This document shows, in pieces, positions 32,253 through 40,452 of a DNA stretch of 45,173 nt. The stretch covers positions 1 through 45,173 of the forward strand of contig JBELIP010000015.1 of assembly GCA_042090785.1 (NCBI GenBank), in the 5' to 3' direction. Every line of letters begins with the position of its first letter. The stretch's first letter is position 1. Origin of the DNA: UBA7434 sp042090785 (GTDB lineage Bacteria > Pseudomonadota > Gammaproteobacteria > Pseudomonadales > UBA7434). A program made the position numbers and the translations under genes. The notes below the pieces were generated by a model that was given only the letters and a program-made list of their open reading frames with translations, was not told the origin of the DNA and searched no databases.

Positions 32253-32490
32253 CAGCGGTGTCGATATCCAGATCTTCGAGTGTTGGCTGACCGTTTTTTT
32301 CGGTCAGTACTTTAACGGTTTGTTCTGCTTCGCCAAGAGCGGTTTGGCAGGCGCGTGTTAAAGCAATGCCTTCTTCAAATTGTTTGAGAGATTGTTCAAG
32401 GGTTAGATCGCCAGCTTCAAGCGCTTCTACTAATGTTTCAAGCTTTTCGAGGGACTGTTCGAAGTCGGGTGTTTTTTTGCTTTTGGCCAT
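32245..32490 (-). CDS. xseB: Exodeoxyribonuclease VII small subunit
   Basis: XseB is the small, helical subunit of exonuclease VII, which degrades single-stranded DNA with the XseA subunit. The 81-residue product has the typical DFEQSLEKLETLVEALEAGD and LTLEQSLKQFEEGIALTRAC, then an acidic tail. It heads the xseB-ispA-dxs operon. The same block next to pomA-pomB is known to me from Vibrio. Confidence 0.96.
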   Translation of the reverse strand: MAKSKKTPDFEQSLEKLETLVEALEAGDLTLEQSLKQFEEGIALTRACQTALGEAEQTVKVLTEKNGQPTLEDLDIDTADD

Positions 32491-32881
32491 AAATTGCGCT
32501 GCCTTTTTATTTGCTTATCTGCTTATGAATAGCGTATTAAATAGTGTGATGACGATTAAAAAATGGCTTGGTACTGTGCTATTTAACTAAACGGTCATCA
32601 AATGATCAGAGCTGCTCTCGCAGCCGGTTTAAACTTGTGAGTCAGGAGCAGATACTATCAATTTTTTGCTTAATATACAGTCTTGTGGGCTAAGCAATTC
32701 ACATTCATCCTAGTTTCTCAATACTATTGCCATCTTCGGCCTAAAAGCGCTTGAGTTATCGTGTTTTCTGCCGATTTAAAGCTAAACTAATAACAATATA
32801 TTGACAGTGCTTGGGGCAGGAAGCTTAAAGCGAGTTAGCCAATAAATAATACCAGTGGTAAAGCAGGTTAAGGGGTCAGCA
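32491..32881. other. 391-base divergent intergenic region between xseB and pomA
   Basis: No gene is visible. It must contain the promoters for the xseB operon (minus) and pomAB (plus). A clean hairpin GCTGC-TCTC-GCAGC lies at 32611-32624, flanked by AAACGG and CCGGTTT that could extend it. I could not find a convincing sigma-28 flagellar box or a strong sigma-70 promoter. Confidence 0.45.
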
Positions 32882-33643
32882 GTGGATTTAGCAACATTTC
32901 TTGGCATATTGGGTGCGTTCGGCATTATCGGCAGCGCGATGACGATGAGTGGTGGCATTGGTATCTTTGTCGACGTCCCGTCAGTACTCATTGTATTGGT
33001 GGGTACATTTTTTGTGGTACTCATGAAGTTTAACCTCTCGCAGTTTTTGGGTTGTTTCAAAATTGCTGGCAAAGCCTTTATGTTTAAGCTAGTTGACCCT
33101 GTTGAGTTGATTGATGAGGTGGTTGAGCTCGCCGACGACGCGCGTAAAAATGGTTTGTTATCGCTAGAAGATAAAGAAGTCAGTGATGCGTTTTTACAAT
33201 CAGGTATTCAGCTGTTAGTTGATGGCCATGACCCTGAGGTGGTTCGTAGTTTATTACATAAAGATATGAGTGAAACACTTAAGCGACATGAAGTGGGTTC
33301 CGCTATTTGGAAGCAAATGGGTGATACCGCGCCAGCTATGGGCATGATTGGTACGCTTATTGGTCTGGTAGCCATGTTGGCTAATATGGCGGATCCTGCT
33401 TCTATTGGCCCAGCCATGGCGGTGGCGTTATTAACCACACTTTATGGTGCGATGTTAGGCAATATGGTGGCATTGCCGATATCCGATAAAGTGGCGTTGC
33501 GCAGAAACGAAGAAAGCCGAATAAGAAATATGATTATTGATGCCTTAATGGGAATACAGGCAGGACAAAATCCACGTGTTATTGATTCCATGCTTCGCAA
33601 TTATTTGCCTTCAGCTAAGCGAGTTATGGAAGAGACAGCATAA
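32882..33643 (+). CDS. pomA: Flagellar stator protein PomA (MotA family, sodium type)
   Basis: PomA and PomB form the sodium-driven stator that turns the flagellar rotor. I start at GTG 32882, six bases after AGGGG, giving 253 residues that begin MDLATFLGILGAFGIIGSA; an upstream GTG at 32855 adds residues absent from PomA. Four membrane helices are visible, with GGIGIFVDVPSVLIVLVGT, the cytoplasmic loop containing the charged residues LLVDGHDPEVVRSLL, and the conserved prolines in DTAPAMGMIGTLIGLVAML. QAGQNPRVIDSMLRNYL near the end is PomA-like. Its stop overlaps the pomB start. No other flagellar genes are present. Confidence 0.92.
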   Translation: MDLATFLGILGAFGIIGSAMTMSGGIGIFVDVPSVLIVLVGTFFVVLMKFNLSQFLGCFKIAGKAFMFKLVDPVELIDEVVELADDARKNGLLSLEDKEVSDAFLQSGIQLLVDGHDPEVVRSLLHKDMSETLKRHEVGSAIWKQMGDTAPAMGMIGTLIGLVAMLANMADPASIGPAMAVALLTTLYGAMLGNMVALPISDKVALRRNEESRIRNMIIDALMGIQAGQNPRVIDSMLRNYLPSAKRVMEETA

Positions 33644-34629
33644 TGTCAGTTGACGATCACGAATGTAAGTGCCCGCCGGTTGGCGTGCCAGCATACATGG
33701 CAACCTTTGCCGATTTAATGGCACTATTGATGTGCTTTTTTGTTTTGCTGTTATCGTTTGCCGAAATGGACGTGCTTAAATTTAAGCGTTTAGCAGGCTC
33801 AATGCGTACCGCTTTTGGTGTGCAGCGAGTGGTAGAAGCTAACGATATACCTATGGGGACAAGTATTATTGCGCAGGAGTTTAGTCCTGGTCGTCCCGAG
33901 CCTACCCCCATTAATGATGTAAAACAGCGAACCTCTGAAGAGAATCAGCGAAATTTACAAGTACAGTGCACCCCTGACCAGCTTACCGATGAGGTGACCT
34001 TAACCCAGCAGCAATCCTCAACTAATGATAAAGCGTTAGTTGAGCAGCTGGCCGGCATGATAGAAGAGACTCGTCGTGATGCTGTTGATTTAGCCAATGC
34101 ACTATCGACGCAAATTAAAAAAGGTGAAGTTGAAATAGAAACACGTGGCAGAGATATTACTGTTAGGATAAAAGAGAAAGGTTCGTTTGCATCGGGTTCG
34201 GCAACATTGCGTGTAGGTTTTGAAGAGGTGCTGCATGACGTGCGCGATGTGCTATCAGAAAAATCAGGCAATATTTTAGTACAGGGTCATACCGACAATA
34301 TTGCTATTTCGACTTCACGGTTTCGTTCTAACTGGGAGTTATCTACAGCGCGTGCAGTGAGTGTTGCACATGAGTTATTGACTGGCAGTGTGTTAAACCC
34401 ACAACGTTTAACAGTAAGTGGTTATGGTGATACGCGATCGTTGGTAGCGAATAATAGTAAAGATAATCGTGCTCTGAATCGTCGCGTTGAGATTGTGATT
34501 AGCCAAGGGCTTGATACCGATTTACGCACCGAGTTAAATAATCTTAAAGAGGGTAACCCACGCCTGTATGAGAACTTGGATGTAAAGCTAACTCCCAAGT
34601 TTGATATACGTCCTGACGAAATTTTTTAG
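33643..34629 (+). CDS. pomB: Flagellar stator protein PomB (MotB family)
   Basis: PomB anchors the stator to peptidoglycan and carries the ion-binding aspartate. The 328-residue product has one membrane helix at about residues 18-42 (YMATFADLMALLMCFFVLLL) with Asp24 in the position of the essential residue. A Gln/Thr-rich periplasmic linker follows, then an OmpA-like domain from about 180 (EIETRGRDITVRIKE, LVQGHTDNIAI, SNWELSTARAVSV, RLTVSGYGDTRSL, NRALNRRVEIVI). It starts with TAATG, sharing one base with the pomA stop. A terminator follows at 34651. Sodium rather than proton specificity is inferred from the PomA-like partner. Confidence 0.93.
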   Translation: MSVDDHECKCPPVGVPAYMATFADLMALLMCFFVLLLSFAEMDVLKFKRLAGSMRTAFGVQRVVEANDIPMGTSIIAQEFSPGRPEPTPINDVKQRTSEENQRNLQVQCTPDQLTDEVTLTQQQSSTNDKALVEQLAGMIEETRRDAVDLANALSTQIKKGEVEIETRGRDITVRIKEKGSFASGSATLRVGFEEVLHDVRDVLSEKSGNILVQGHTDNIAISTSRFRSNWELSTARAVSVAHELLTGSVLNPQRLTVSGYGDTRSLVANNSKDNRALNRRVEIVISQGLDTDLRTELNNLKEGNPRLYENLDVKLTPKFDIRPDEIF

Positions 34630-34650
34630 TACCTGTTTTTAATAAGATAA

Positions 34651-34675
34651 TTAAGTACGACTTAAATCTTTTTTT
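34651..34675 (+). terminator. Terminator after pomB
   Basis: TTAAGT (34651-34656) pairs perfectly with ACTTAA (34660-34665) across ACG, followed by TC and a run of seven T residues. It lies 22 bases after the pomB stop. The stem is AT-rich, so strength is uncertain. Confidence 0.6.
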
Positions 34676-34838
34676 CTAGTGCATCAGGCAGTTGAAATAA
34701 TAAAAAATTCGGCATTTCAAATTTTTCAGATTTTTCTATAATATTGTTAAGCTGTAGCTTATTGTGTATCAAGTAATGATGGAAAAAAGCAAAGATGTGT
34801 TTTATAAAATTTGATGGGCTGTAGATAGGAATTAGAAA

Positions 34839-35432
34839 GTGGGAGATGACGATAAATTGTTTCGGCAACAAATTGATGGCGTGGTGCCATTAAAAAAATC
34901 TGATCGTGGCTTAATTAAAAAGCCAACCATGAATGCCGAACAAAAGTCGTATTTGCGCCAGTCTGCAGTGACGAATCAAGTTGTAGATGAGCAGTTACAA
35001 GGTTTTGATAGCGTTTCGGATGACTACGTTGAAATGGTGCGCCCGCTGGATATTTTAAGTTTTAAACGGCCGGGTATACAGGATGGTGTTTTTCGTAAGT
35101 TCCGCTTAGGCAAATATGCGATAGAAGGCCGCTTAGATTTGCATAGAAAAACGGTAGCTGAAGCACGCATAGAAGTTTTAAGCTTTGTTCGTGAAGCAAT
35201 GTCTTATGATATGCGCACGATAATGATTTTGCATGGTAAGGGTGAGCGGAATATTGAGCAGCCAGCAAAATTAAAAAGTTACACAGCCAAGTGGTTAAAG
35301 GAAATACCTGACGTCATGGCTTATCATAGTGCGCAAAAACAGCATGGGGGTACTGGTGCTGTATATGTATTGCTAAAGAAGAGTGAAAGATTAAAAGAAA
35401 AGAACCGTGAAGAGCATGGCAAGCGAGGGTAA
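34839..35432 (+). CDS. Smr-domain protein (YdaL/SmrA-like endonuclease family)
   Basis: Smr domains are nicking endonucleases of DNA or RNA, and stand-alone versions are common in proteobacteria. The 197-residue product starts at GTG 34839 after AGGAATTAGAAA. A charged N-terminal region (1-95) contains VRPLDILSFKRPGIQDGVFR, and the Smr domain occupies about 98-180. It has the LDLHRKTVAEAR motif, MILHGKGERN (HGxG) and GGTGAVYVLLKK. All three family motifs are intact. The lysine-rich end may bind nucleic acid. It is likely transcribed alone and lies tail-to-tail with the gene at 35452. The in vivo target is not known. Confidence 0.88.
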   Translation: MGDDDKLFRQQIDGVVPLKKSDRGLIKKPTMNAEQKSYLRQSAVTNQVVDEQLQGFDSVSDDYVEMVRPLDILSFKRPGIQDGVFRKFRLGKYAIEGRLDLHRKTVAEARIEVLSFVREAMSYDMRTIMILHGKGERNIEQPAKLKSYTAKWLKEIPDVMAYHSAQKQHGGTGAVYVLLKKSERLKEKNREEHGKRG

Positions 35433-35451
35433 GCAGATTTAATAACGGCTA

Positions 35452-36381
35452 TTAATAAACAGTGATGCCATATTTTAATAATAATTTAGGCAGCGCAGTA
35501 TCTAAGGCATTGAGTTGCTCGCGCTTTAATTCAATGTAAGCCAAGTTTTCTTGTTGATAGTATTCAATGCGCGCTATTTTTTGACTCATTGCTTTAGCAT
35601 CTTCTTTTTCTTGCCAGCATTCTAAGTGTAGGTGCGCTGCCGGTAAATAAAAATCACAATCCCCTAATTCGGTTTTTGCTAGTGGCCAGCAGTAGGCGTA
35701 GACGACATTCATTAAGTAAAGCCAGTTGCAAACATCATGATGTTCCTTGGTGTTAGGGTGGTGTCCATCACGACTTCGCTTCGGTAAACTTATTTTTGAA
35801 AAGTCTAAAGATTTTTGTGATTCTTTAGGTTTGTTACTGGCGGCTGCTTCTAAGCTTGATGATAAGGTGATTTGCTCTAACACCGCTAATAGTGTCTCAT
35901 TTGTGAGTATGCTTCGAGCCCAAACGGTATAGGGTACGCCAGATTCATTATCTTCTTTTTCTATGCCGCCCTGTTTTTTCCCGCTGTGTGTAATGGTCCA
36001 GCCTTTATGAAAGCGTCTTTGCCAGCCTAGCTCGGCTAACAGGGCATTAAAGCGGTGTGAGCTAATTTTGTATCGTGCGCCTAGGGCCGACACCGACATA
36101 GGTAAGTCAAGCATTTCTTGAAATAAGCTATGATCGACAATGCTCTGTGGCCAGCCAATGTACTCACCGTATTTTTTGCTTTGAATATATTCGCCGCCTT
36201 CGAATTCACCTTTACCGGTGAGTCGCCAGTGATTATCGACACGATCAATCCACGACTTTTCGGTTAAAAAAGTAAAGAGTGTTTTTGCGGGCAAGTCAAA
36301 ATGTTTGGCGAGCGCCGTGGTCGACATCATAGCAGAGCTATTATTGCTTGTACTGCTACTGTTATTGCGCGATGCAGCCAT
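35452..36381 (-). CDS. Unrecognised protein with winged-helix-like N-terminus and possible PD-(D/E)XK-like C-terminus
   Basis: The 309-residue product starts after GAGTGATTA. Residues 1-18 are a Ser/Asn linker. Residues 19-60 (TTALAKHFDLPAKTLFTFL, then WRLTGKGEFEGGEYI) resemble a small winged-helix module like the KilA-C domain of phage antirepressors. A second, related segment follows at about 85-130 (LPMSVSALGARYKISSHRFN, then WTITHSGKKQGG). The C-terminal part has HHDVCNWLYLMNVVYAY and the core CDFYLPAAHLHLECWQE, which resembles the D...E-x-W/K strand pair of restriction-endonuclease-fold proteins. A long helix with YIELKREQLNALD follows. No family name is certain. It is next to hemJ, 10 bases apart, and downstream of it in the same direction. 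Confidence 0.65.
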   Translation of the reverse strand: MAASRNNSSSTSNNSSAMMSTTALAKHFDLPAKTLFTFLTEKSWIDRVDNHWRLTGKGEFEGGEYIQSKKYGEYIGWPQSIVDHSLFQEMLDLPMSVSALGARYKISSHRFNALLAELGWQRRFHKGWTITHSGKKQGGIEKEDNESGVPYTVWARSILTNETLLAVLEQITLSSSLEAAASNKPKESQKSLDFSKISLPKRSRDGHHPNTKEHHDVCNWLYLMNVVYAYCWPLAKTELGDCDFYLPAAHLHLECWQEKEDAKAMSQKIARIEYYQQENLAYIELKREQLNALDTALPKLLLKYGITVY

Positions 36382-36391
36382 GATTAATCAC

Positions 36392-36817
36392 TCAACTGTT
36401 TAACGGTTTAATGACGACAAGAATAACGATGGCAAACAGTGCGAGCACGGGAGCCTCATTAAACCAGCGATAAAAGATATGCGAGCGGGGCTGTTCACCT
36501 GCGACAAAGCGTTTGATGTAACGCCCACATTGAATATGGTAAGCCAGTAAGCCGGCGACTAAAACGATTTTGCCCCAAAACCATGTTTGGCTAAAATAGT
36601 AGTCGACATTGTAACTGGTGAGCCAAGCACCAAAGCCAATAGCCAAAAAGGCAAAGGGTGTAACAAAGCCATATAGCTTCTGTTCCATTACTAACAGCTG
36701 CGCACGTGTTTGTGCATCTTCGCTCATGGCGTGATAGACAAATAGCCTCGGCAGGTAAAAGATGCCAGCAAACCAGCAAATAACAAAAATAATATGTAAG
36801 GCTTTAATCCAGAGCAT
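36392..36817 (-). CDS. hemJ: HemJ family protoporphyrinogen IX oxidase
   Basis: HemJ oxidises protoporphyrinogen IX to protoporphyrin IX in the inner membrane, the penultimate step of haem synthesis. The 141-residue product begins MLWIKALHIIFVICWFAGIF and has four membrane helices. The conserved pattern is visible: His8 in the first helix, YLPRLFVYH, WFWGKIVLVAGLLAYH and the short RWFNEAPVLALFAIVILVVIKP end. The family (once UPF0093) normally has about 140-150 residues. It is divergent from argC, the same neighbour as in Pseudomonas. Confidence 0.92.
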   Translation of the reverse strand: MLWIKALHIIFVICWFAGIFYLPRLFVYHAMSEDAQTRAQLLVMEQKLYGFVTPFAFLAIGFGAWLTSYNVDYYFSQTWFWGKIVLVAGLLAYHIQCGRYIKRFVAGEQPRSHIFYRWFNEAPVLALFAIVILVVIKPLNS

Positions 36818-37035
36818 AGTGTTAACTCGTTTTGTCGATCTTGTGCACAGCTAAACAGGCCTTGCTGGGCGGTGTATTTTGGTATTAGGGCTATCTTGTC
36901 ATGGTAATGCAAAGAATACACTTTTGTTTTAGTGTTGAGAATCTTATCATCACTGTTTATATGAGCTTGTCTTAAATAGACGCAAGTGGTGGTTAGCTGT
37001 CATTAATGTATGCCAACAGATGAGTTGAGCAATAA

Positions 37036-38103
37036 GTGAGTGGAAAAGTGGTAACTAAAAATAACGATGTGATACGTGTAGGTGTGATTGGCGCGACGGG
37101 TTATACCGGTTCGGAGCTGCTTCGATTGCTGCTGCGTCATCCCCAAGTGGCCTTGACGGTGGTGACGTCTCGCGCTGAGGCCGGCGTAGCATTGTCTGAT
37201 TATTGGCCTAACTTGCGTGGTGAATGCGATTTATCGTTTACTGCACCCAGTGCCGCCGAGTTAACAGCGGCTTGCGATTTAGTGTTTTTTGCAACCCCAC
37301 ATGCTGTGTCTATGCATATGATGCGCGAGTTAATGGCGATGGATGTTAGAGTCATTGATTTATCAGCGGATTTTCGATTACAAGATATCCCGCAGTGGGA
37401 AGCCTGGTATGGTGAAGCGCATGCTTGCCCAGAATGGGTTGAGCAGGCGGTATACGGTTTGCCAGAAGTTAATCGCGAGCATATTCGTGATGCTAAATTA
37501 TTAGCTTGTCCTGGCTGTTACCCCACATCTGTTCAGTTAGGCTTTTTGCCATTACTAGAAAATAATTTAATTCATACCGACAGTTTGATTGCGAATTCAG
37601 CGTCGGGAGTGAGTGGTGCTGGAAGGCAGGCGAAGGTGGCCAATTTATTTTCTGAGATGAGCGATAATTTCAAAGCTTACGCTGTAGCAGGGCATCGTCA
37701 CTTGCCGGAAATTGAGCAGGGTCTGAGTGCTGCCGCTGGCACAGAAGTGAATCTCACTTTTGTGCCGCATTTACTGCCTATTATTCGCGGCATTCATTCA
37801 ACACTTTACTGTAAACCTAAAGATATGAACGTTAATTTTCAGGCGTTGTTTGAGCAGCGATTTGCCAACGAGCCTTTTGTGGATGTTTTGCCTGCCGGTG
37901 TTTATCCTGAGACGCGAAGCGTTAAAGGCACTAATCATTGTCGTATTAGTGTGCAGCCTATTGAAAGCTCAGTGATGTTGGCAATATTAGTGGTGGAAGA
38001 TAATTTATTAAAAGGTGCAGCAGGGCAGGCAGTTCAGGCAATGAATATTATGTACCAATGGCAAGAAACTCTAGGCCTGCGCGATATTGCGTTAATGCCT
38101 TAG
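37036..38103 (+). CDS. argC: N-acetyl-gamma-glutamyl-phosphate reductase
   Basis: ArgC reduces N-acetylglutamyl phosphate to the semialdehyde with NADPH in arginine synthesis. The 355-residue product has VGVIGATGYTGSELLRLL (nucleotide loop), FFATPHAVS, VIDLSADFRL, the active-site Cys161 in LLACPGCYPTSVQLG, NSASGVSGAGRQAKV and GHRHLPEIEQGL. Homology begins at the GTG at 37069 (MIRVGVIGATG), but only GTG 37036 has a ribosome-binding-like TTGAG at six bases. I keep 37036 and note that the true start may be 33 bases later. It heads the argC-to-erpA row. Confidence 0.95.
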   Translation: MSGKVVTKNNDVIRVGVIGATGYTGSELLRLLLRHPQVALTVVTSRAEAGVALSDYWPNLRGECDLSFTAPSAAELTAACDLVFFATPHAVSMHMMRELMAMDVRVIDLSADFRLQDIPQWEAWYGEAHACPEWVEQAVYGLPEVNREHIRDAKLLACPGCYPTSVQLGFLPLLENNLIHTDSLIANSASGVSGAGRQAKVANLFSEMSDNFKAYAVAGHRHLPEIEQGLSAAAGTEVNLTFVPHLLPIIRGIHSTLYCKPKDMNVNFQALFEQRFANEPFVDVLPAGVYPETRSVKGTNHCRISVQPIESSVMLAILVVEDNLLKGAAGQAVQAMNIMYQWQETLGLRDIALMP

Positions 38104-38118
38104 GCCTGCACTGCACTG

Positions 38119-38844
38119 ATGAATCATACTCGGAATATTGTATTCAGGCTGGACCGAAGCAAAAAAATTGTATTTGCGTGCACTATTATTTTTTTCTTAT
38201 GTTTGCTGCTGCTGGTAGGTTTTTTAATTTATGACAAGGGTTTAGCCGAGGGCAAGCAAGCGATTGCGCAAAATAAATTAATAAGCGCCGAGTTAGTGGA
38301 GCTTAAGCGTACACTTCGGGCAGAGCAGCAGCGTGCTGTGATTGCTGAGAAGTCAGCAGAAATCGATCGTTTGGCCGCAGAAGAGGTAAGAGTCGAATTA
38401 CTATCTCATCGCAATGAGCTAGCTGAGCTGCAAAGTAATATTGAATTTTATCGCAGTTTAATGGCGCCAGATGAGCAAGAGAAGGGTCTAGGGTTATATG
38501 GATTCACGCTTACTTATGACCCAAGATCAAATACTTATCAATATAAAGTACTAGTGACCCAGGCGGGTAATCAAAATCGGCTCATTAAAGGAATAATCTC
38601 CATTCGCCTAATGGCAGAATCTAACAATTCAATAAAGGGGTATGTGTTATCGGCATTGCCGGCCTTTAAAGGGACGTTACCTGCCAAGTTACGTTTTCGT
38701 TTTTTCCAGACTATTGAAGGTTCATTCAAATTGCCCGATGATCTAACGCCTGTTAGCATGGCAGTAGAGCTGGAATCGACAGGTAAGGCAGCACAAAAAA
38801 TCAATAAAACCTTTAACTGGCAAGAACTTTTAGGAGCGCGCTAA
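38119..38844 (+). CDS. Single-pass inner-membrane coiled-coil protein beside bactofilin
   Basis: The 241-residue product has one N-terminal membrane helix at about 18-42 (KIVFACTIIFFLCLLLLVGF). A coiled coil of about residues 50-115 follows (LVELKRTLRAEQQRAVIAEK, LAELQSNIEFYRSLM), then a beta-rich periplasmic domain (GLYGFTLTYDPRSN, YKVLVTQAG, LRFRFFQTIEGSFKLP). It is a conserved hypothetical in the argC-bactofilin interval; it may belong to the family now called DUF6776, but I am not sure. It ends with TAATG, sharing a base with the bactofilin start, so the two are translationally coupled. A joint role in cell-envelope organisation is an inference from that coupling. Confidence 0.75.
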   Translation: MNHTRNIVFRLDRSKKIVFACTIIFFLCLLLLVGFLIYDKGLAEGKQAIAQNKLISAELVELKRTLRAEQQRAVIAEKSAEIDRLAAEEVRVELLSHRNELAELQSNIEFYRSLMAPDEQEKGLGLYGFTLTYDPRSNTYQYKVLVTQAGNQNRLIKGIISIRLMAESNNSIKGYVLSALPAFKGTLPAKLRFRFFQTIEGSFKLPDDLTPVSMAVELESTGKAAQKINKTFNWQELLGAR

Positions 38845-39311
38845 TGTTTAGTAGCAAATCCAAATCCACTGTTATTAGTAGTGACAACACAACATTAATA
38901 GCCAAAGGCACTGAAATTAGTGGGCAAATCAGTTTTACTGGTTGCTTAGAGATTGAGGGTGTCGTGCGCGGTAATATCGTGGTCGAGTCTGGTTGTGATG
39001 TTTCTCAGGTCTGTATTCAAAATAGTGGCGCAGTCCATGGTGATGTGTGTGCGCCGGTAGTCATTGTTAATGGCAGTATCGAAGGCAATGTTTATTCGTC
39101 TAAACGTGTTGAAATGGCCTCCAATGCCGTTGTTTGCGGTGATGTGCACTACCAAATGATAGAAATGGTGAAGGGCGCGCAGGTTAATGGTGGGTTGATG
39201 TATACCAAGGAATTACCCGTTACTAGTGCTGAGAAGAGCATTGAAGGAATGCAAGCTATTGATTCTGATGAGGTTCTTGGAGAGTATGTTGATTCTGGCC
39301 TAAATGGCTGA
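38844..39311 (+). CDS. Bactofilin family cytoskeletal protein
   Basis: Bactofilins polymerise without nucleotides and position cell-wall or polar proteins. The 155-residue product has a short N-terminal tail and then a right-handed beta-helix core at about 18-115 with regularly spaced small and hydrophobic residues: LIAKGTEISGQISFTGCLEI, EGVVRGNIVVESG, GAVHGDVCAPVVIVNGSIEG and VVCGDVHYQMIEMVKGAQV. LEIEGVVRGN is characteristic. The C-terminal tail is acidic. An AGGAG site lies upstream inside the preceding gene. It pairs with the coiled-coil membrane protein and precedes erpA. Confidence 0.93.
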   Translation: MFSSKSKSTVISSDNTTLIAKGTEISGQISFTGCLEIEGVVRGNIVVESGCDVSQVCIQNSGAVHGDVCAPVVIVNGSIEGNVYSSKRVEMASNAVVCGDVHYQMIEMVKGAQVNGGLMYTKELPVTSAEKSIEGMQAIDSDEVLGEYVDSGLNG

Positions 39312-39354
39312 TAACCTATTTAACTCAGCATATTTTTTGGACATCTATTCATAA

Positions 39355-39708
39355 ATGAACAGCTTAACAGTACCCGATGCAGCGACCTTGGTTTTTACAG
39401 ATCGCGCGGCTAATAAAGTGAAAATTCTTGTTGATGAAGAGGGCAATGAGGATTTAAAACTGCGGGTATTTGTTACTGGTGGTGGTTGTGCCGGCTTTCA
39501 ATATGGTTTTACGTTCGATGAGTTAATCGCTGATGATGACGCCATCATTGATAATCATGGCGTCAGTTTAGTAGTCGATTCAATGAGTTATCAATACTTA
39601 GTGGGTGGCAGTGTTGATTATACAGAAGGTCTAGAGGGCTCACGATTTATTGTTGATAACCCGAATGCCGATTCTACTTGTGGTTGTGGGTCTTCTTTCT
39701 CTGTATAG
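39355..39708 (+). CDS. erpA: Iron-sulfur cluster insertion protein ErpA
   Basis: ErpA is an A-type carrier that delivers Fe-S clusters to enzymes, including those of the MEP isoprenoid pathway. The 117-residue product has the HesB-type core LVFTDRAANKVKILVDEEGN and the three cluster cysteines in VTGGGCAGFQYGFTFDE and STCGCGSSFSV (C-x-C). The end CGCGSSFSV is typical of ErpA. The ATG at 39355 has no strong ribosome binding site. Its place between bactofilin and anmK matches Pseudomonas except for the inserted DsrE-like gene. Confidence 0.96.
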   Translation: MNSLTVPDAATLVFTDRAANKVKILVDEEGNEDLKLRVFVTGGGCAGFQYGFTFDELIADDDAIIDNHGVSLVVDSMSYQYLVGGSVDYTEGLEGSRFIVDNPNADSTCGCGSSFSV

Positions 39709-39767
39709 TTTTACAGAGTACTTTTAGGGAAAAAATAATAAGTTAGCAAGGTCTGAGGGATTTAGTC

Positions 39768-40298
39768 ATGGAAGCGAATACACCTATTTTTTTTAAAGTC
39801 ATGCAAGCAGTGATGGTTTTTTTCTTTTGTAGTTCTGTTCTTACTCACGCTGAGCCTTCAGCGGATAATAGTATTTCATCTGAGCATTCTTTTGCAGAGC
39901 ACGAACTGCATGCTAAGCAGGATAGTATTCTTGTAGAAAAATACCTTGCAGATATTTCGATTCATACTCCGCAAGAGTTATTTGATATTTTAGCGCGTGC
40001 AGATGAGTTGTTAGAGAGAGGGGTATATTCAGTTACTGATTCTTCACCGGTTGTTTTTTTGTTGCATGGTGATGAGGCGCGTATTTTATTTAAAACGCAA
40101 TATGAGAACAATAAGCCTATAGTTGATTTAGCGGCTAAGCTTAGCGCGTTTAATGTGGTAACTATTAAAGTCTGTGATATCTGGATGCAGAAGAATAATC
40201 TTTACAGTGAAGACCTACAGCCGTTTGTTAGTATTGTAGGTAATGCCATTGCTGAGACTGAACGTTTAGTCACTACAGAGAGCTATCAATACTTTTAG
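39768..40298 (+). CDS. Periplasmic DsrE-like protein
   Basis: The 176-residue product has a signal peptide (FKVMQAVMVFFFCSSVLTHA, likely cleaved before EPS). From residue 95 on it has the pattern of a DsrE/DsrF-like domain: SPVVFLLHGDEARILFKTQ, KPIVDLAAKLSAFNVVTIKV, then CDIWMQKNNLYSEDLQPFV and the final ETERLVTTESYQYF. Secreted DsrE-fold proteins of this kind are widespread and mostly uncharacterised. The single mature cysteine (in KVCDIWM) is in the expected place. It is followed by an assembly gap and then the convergent anmK gene. Confidence 0.7.
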   Translation: MEANTPIFFKVMQAVMVFFFCSSVLTHAEPSADNSISSEHSFAEHELHAKQDSILVEKYLADISIHTPQELFDILARADELLERGVYSVTDSSPVVFLLHGDEARILFKTQYENNKPIVDLAAKLSAFNVVTIKVCDIWMQKNNLYSEDLQPFVSIVGNAIAETERLVTTESYQYF

Positions 40299-40319
40299 AA
40301 GCGTGCACTATTATTAAAG

Positions 40320-40419
40320 NNNNNNNNNNNNNNNNNNNNNNNNNNNNNNNNNNNNNNNNNNNNNNNNNNNNNNNNNNNNNNNNNNNNNNNNNNNNNNNNN
40401 NNNNNNNNNNNNNNNNNNN
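40320..40419. other. Assembly gap, 100 N
   Basis: Exactly 100 undetermined bases between the convergent DsrE-like gene and anmK. The flanks share TATTAAAG (40312-40319 and 40420-40427), and TGCACT (40304-40309) on the left is the reverse complement of AGTGCA (40434-40439) on the right. A repeat or hairpin at the gap is likely. Confidence 0.97.
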
Positions 40420-40452
40420 TATTAAAGACGAGCAGTGCAAAAAAAAGTGATT

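Noticed and set aside
32611..32624. GCTGC-TCTC-GCAGC hairpin as a terminator
   Set aside because: It lies in a divergent intergenic region where neither strand needs termination, and no T-run follows on either strand.
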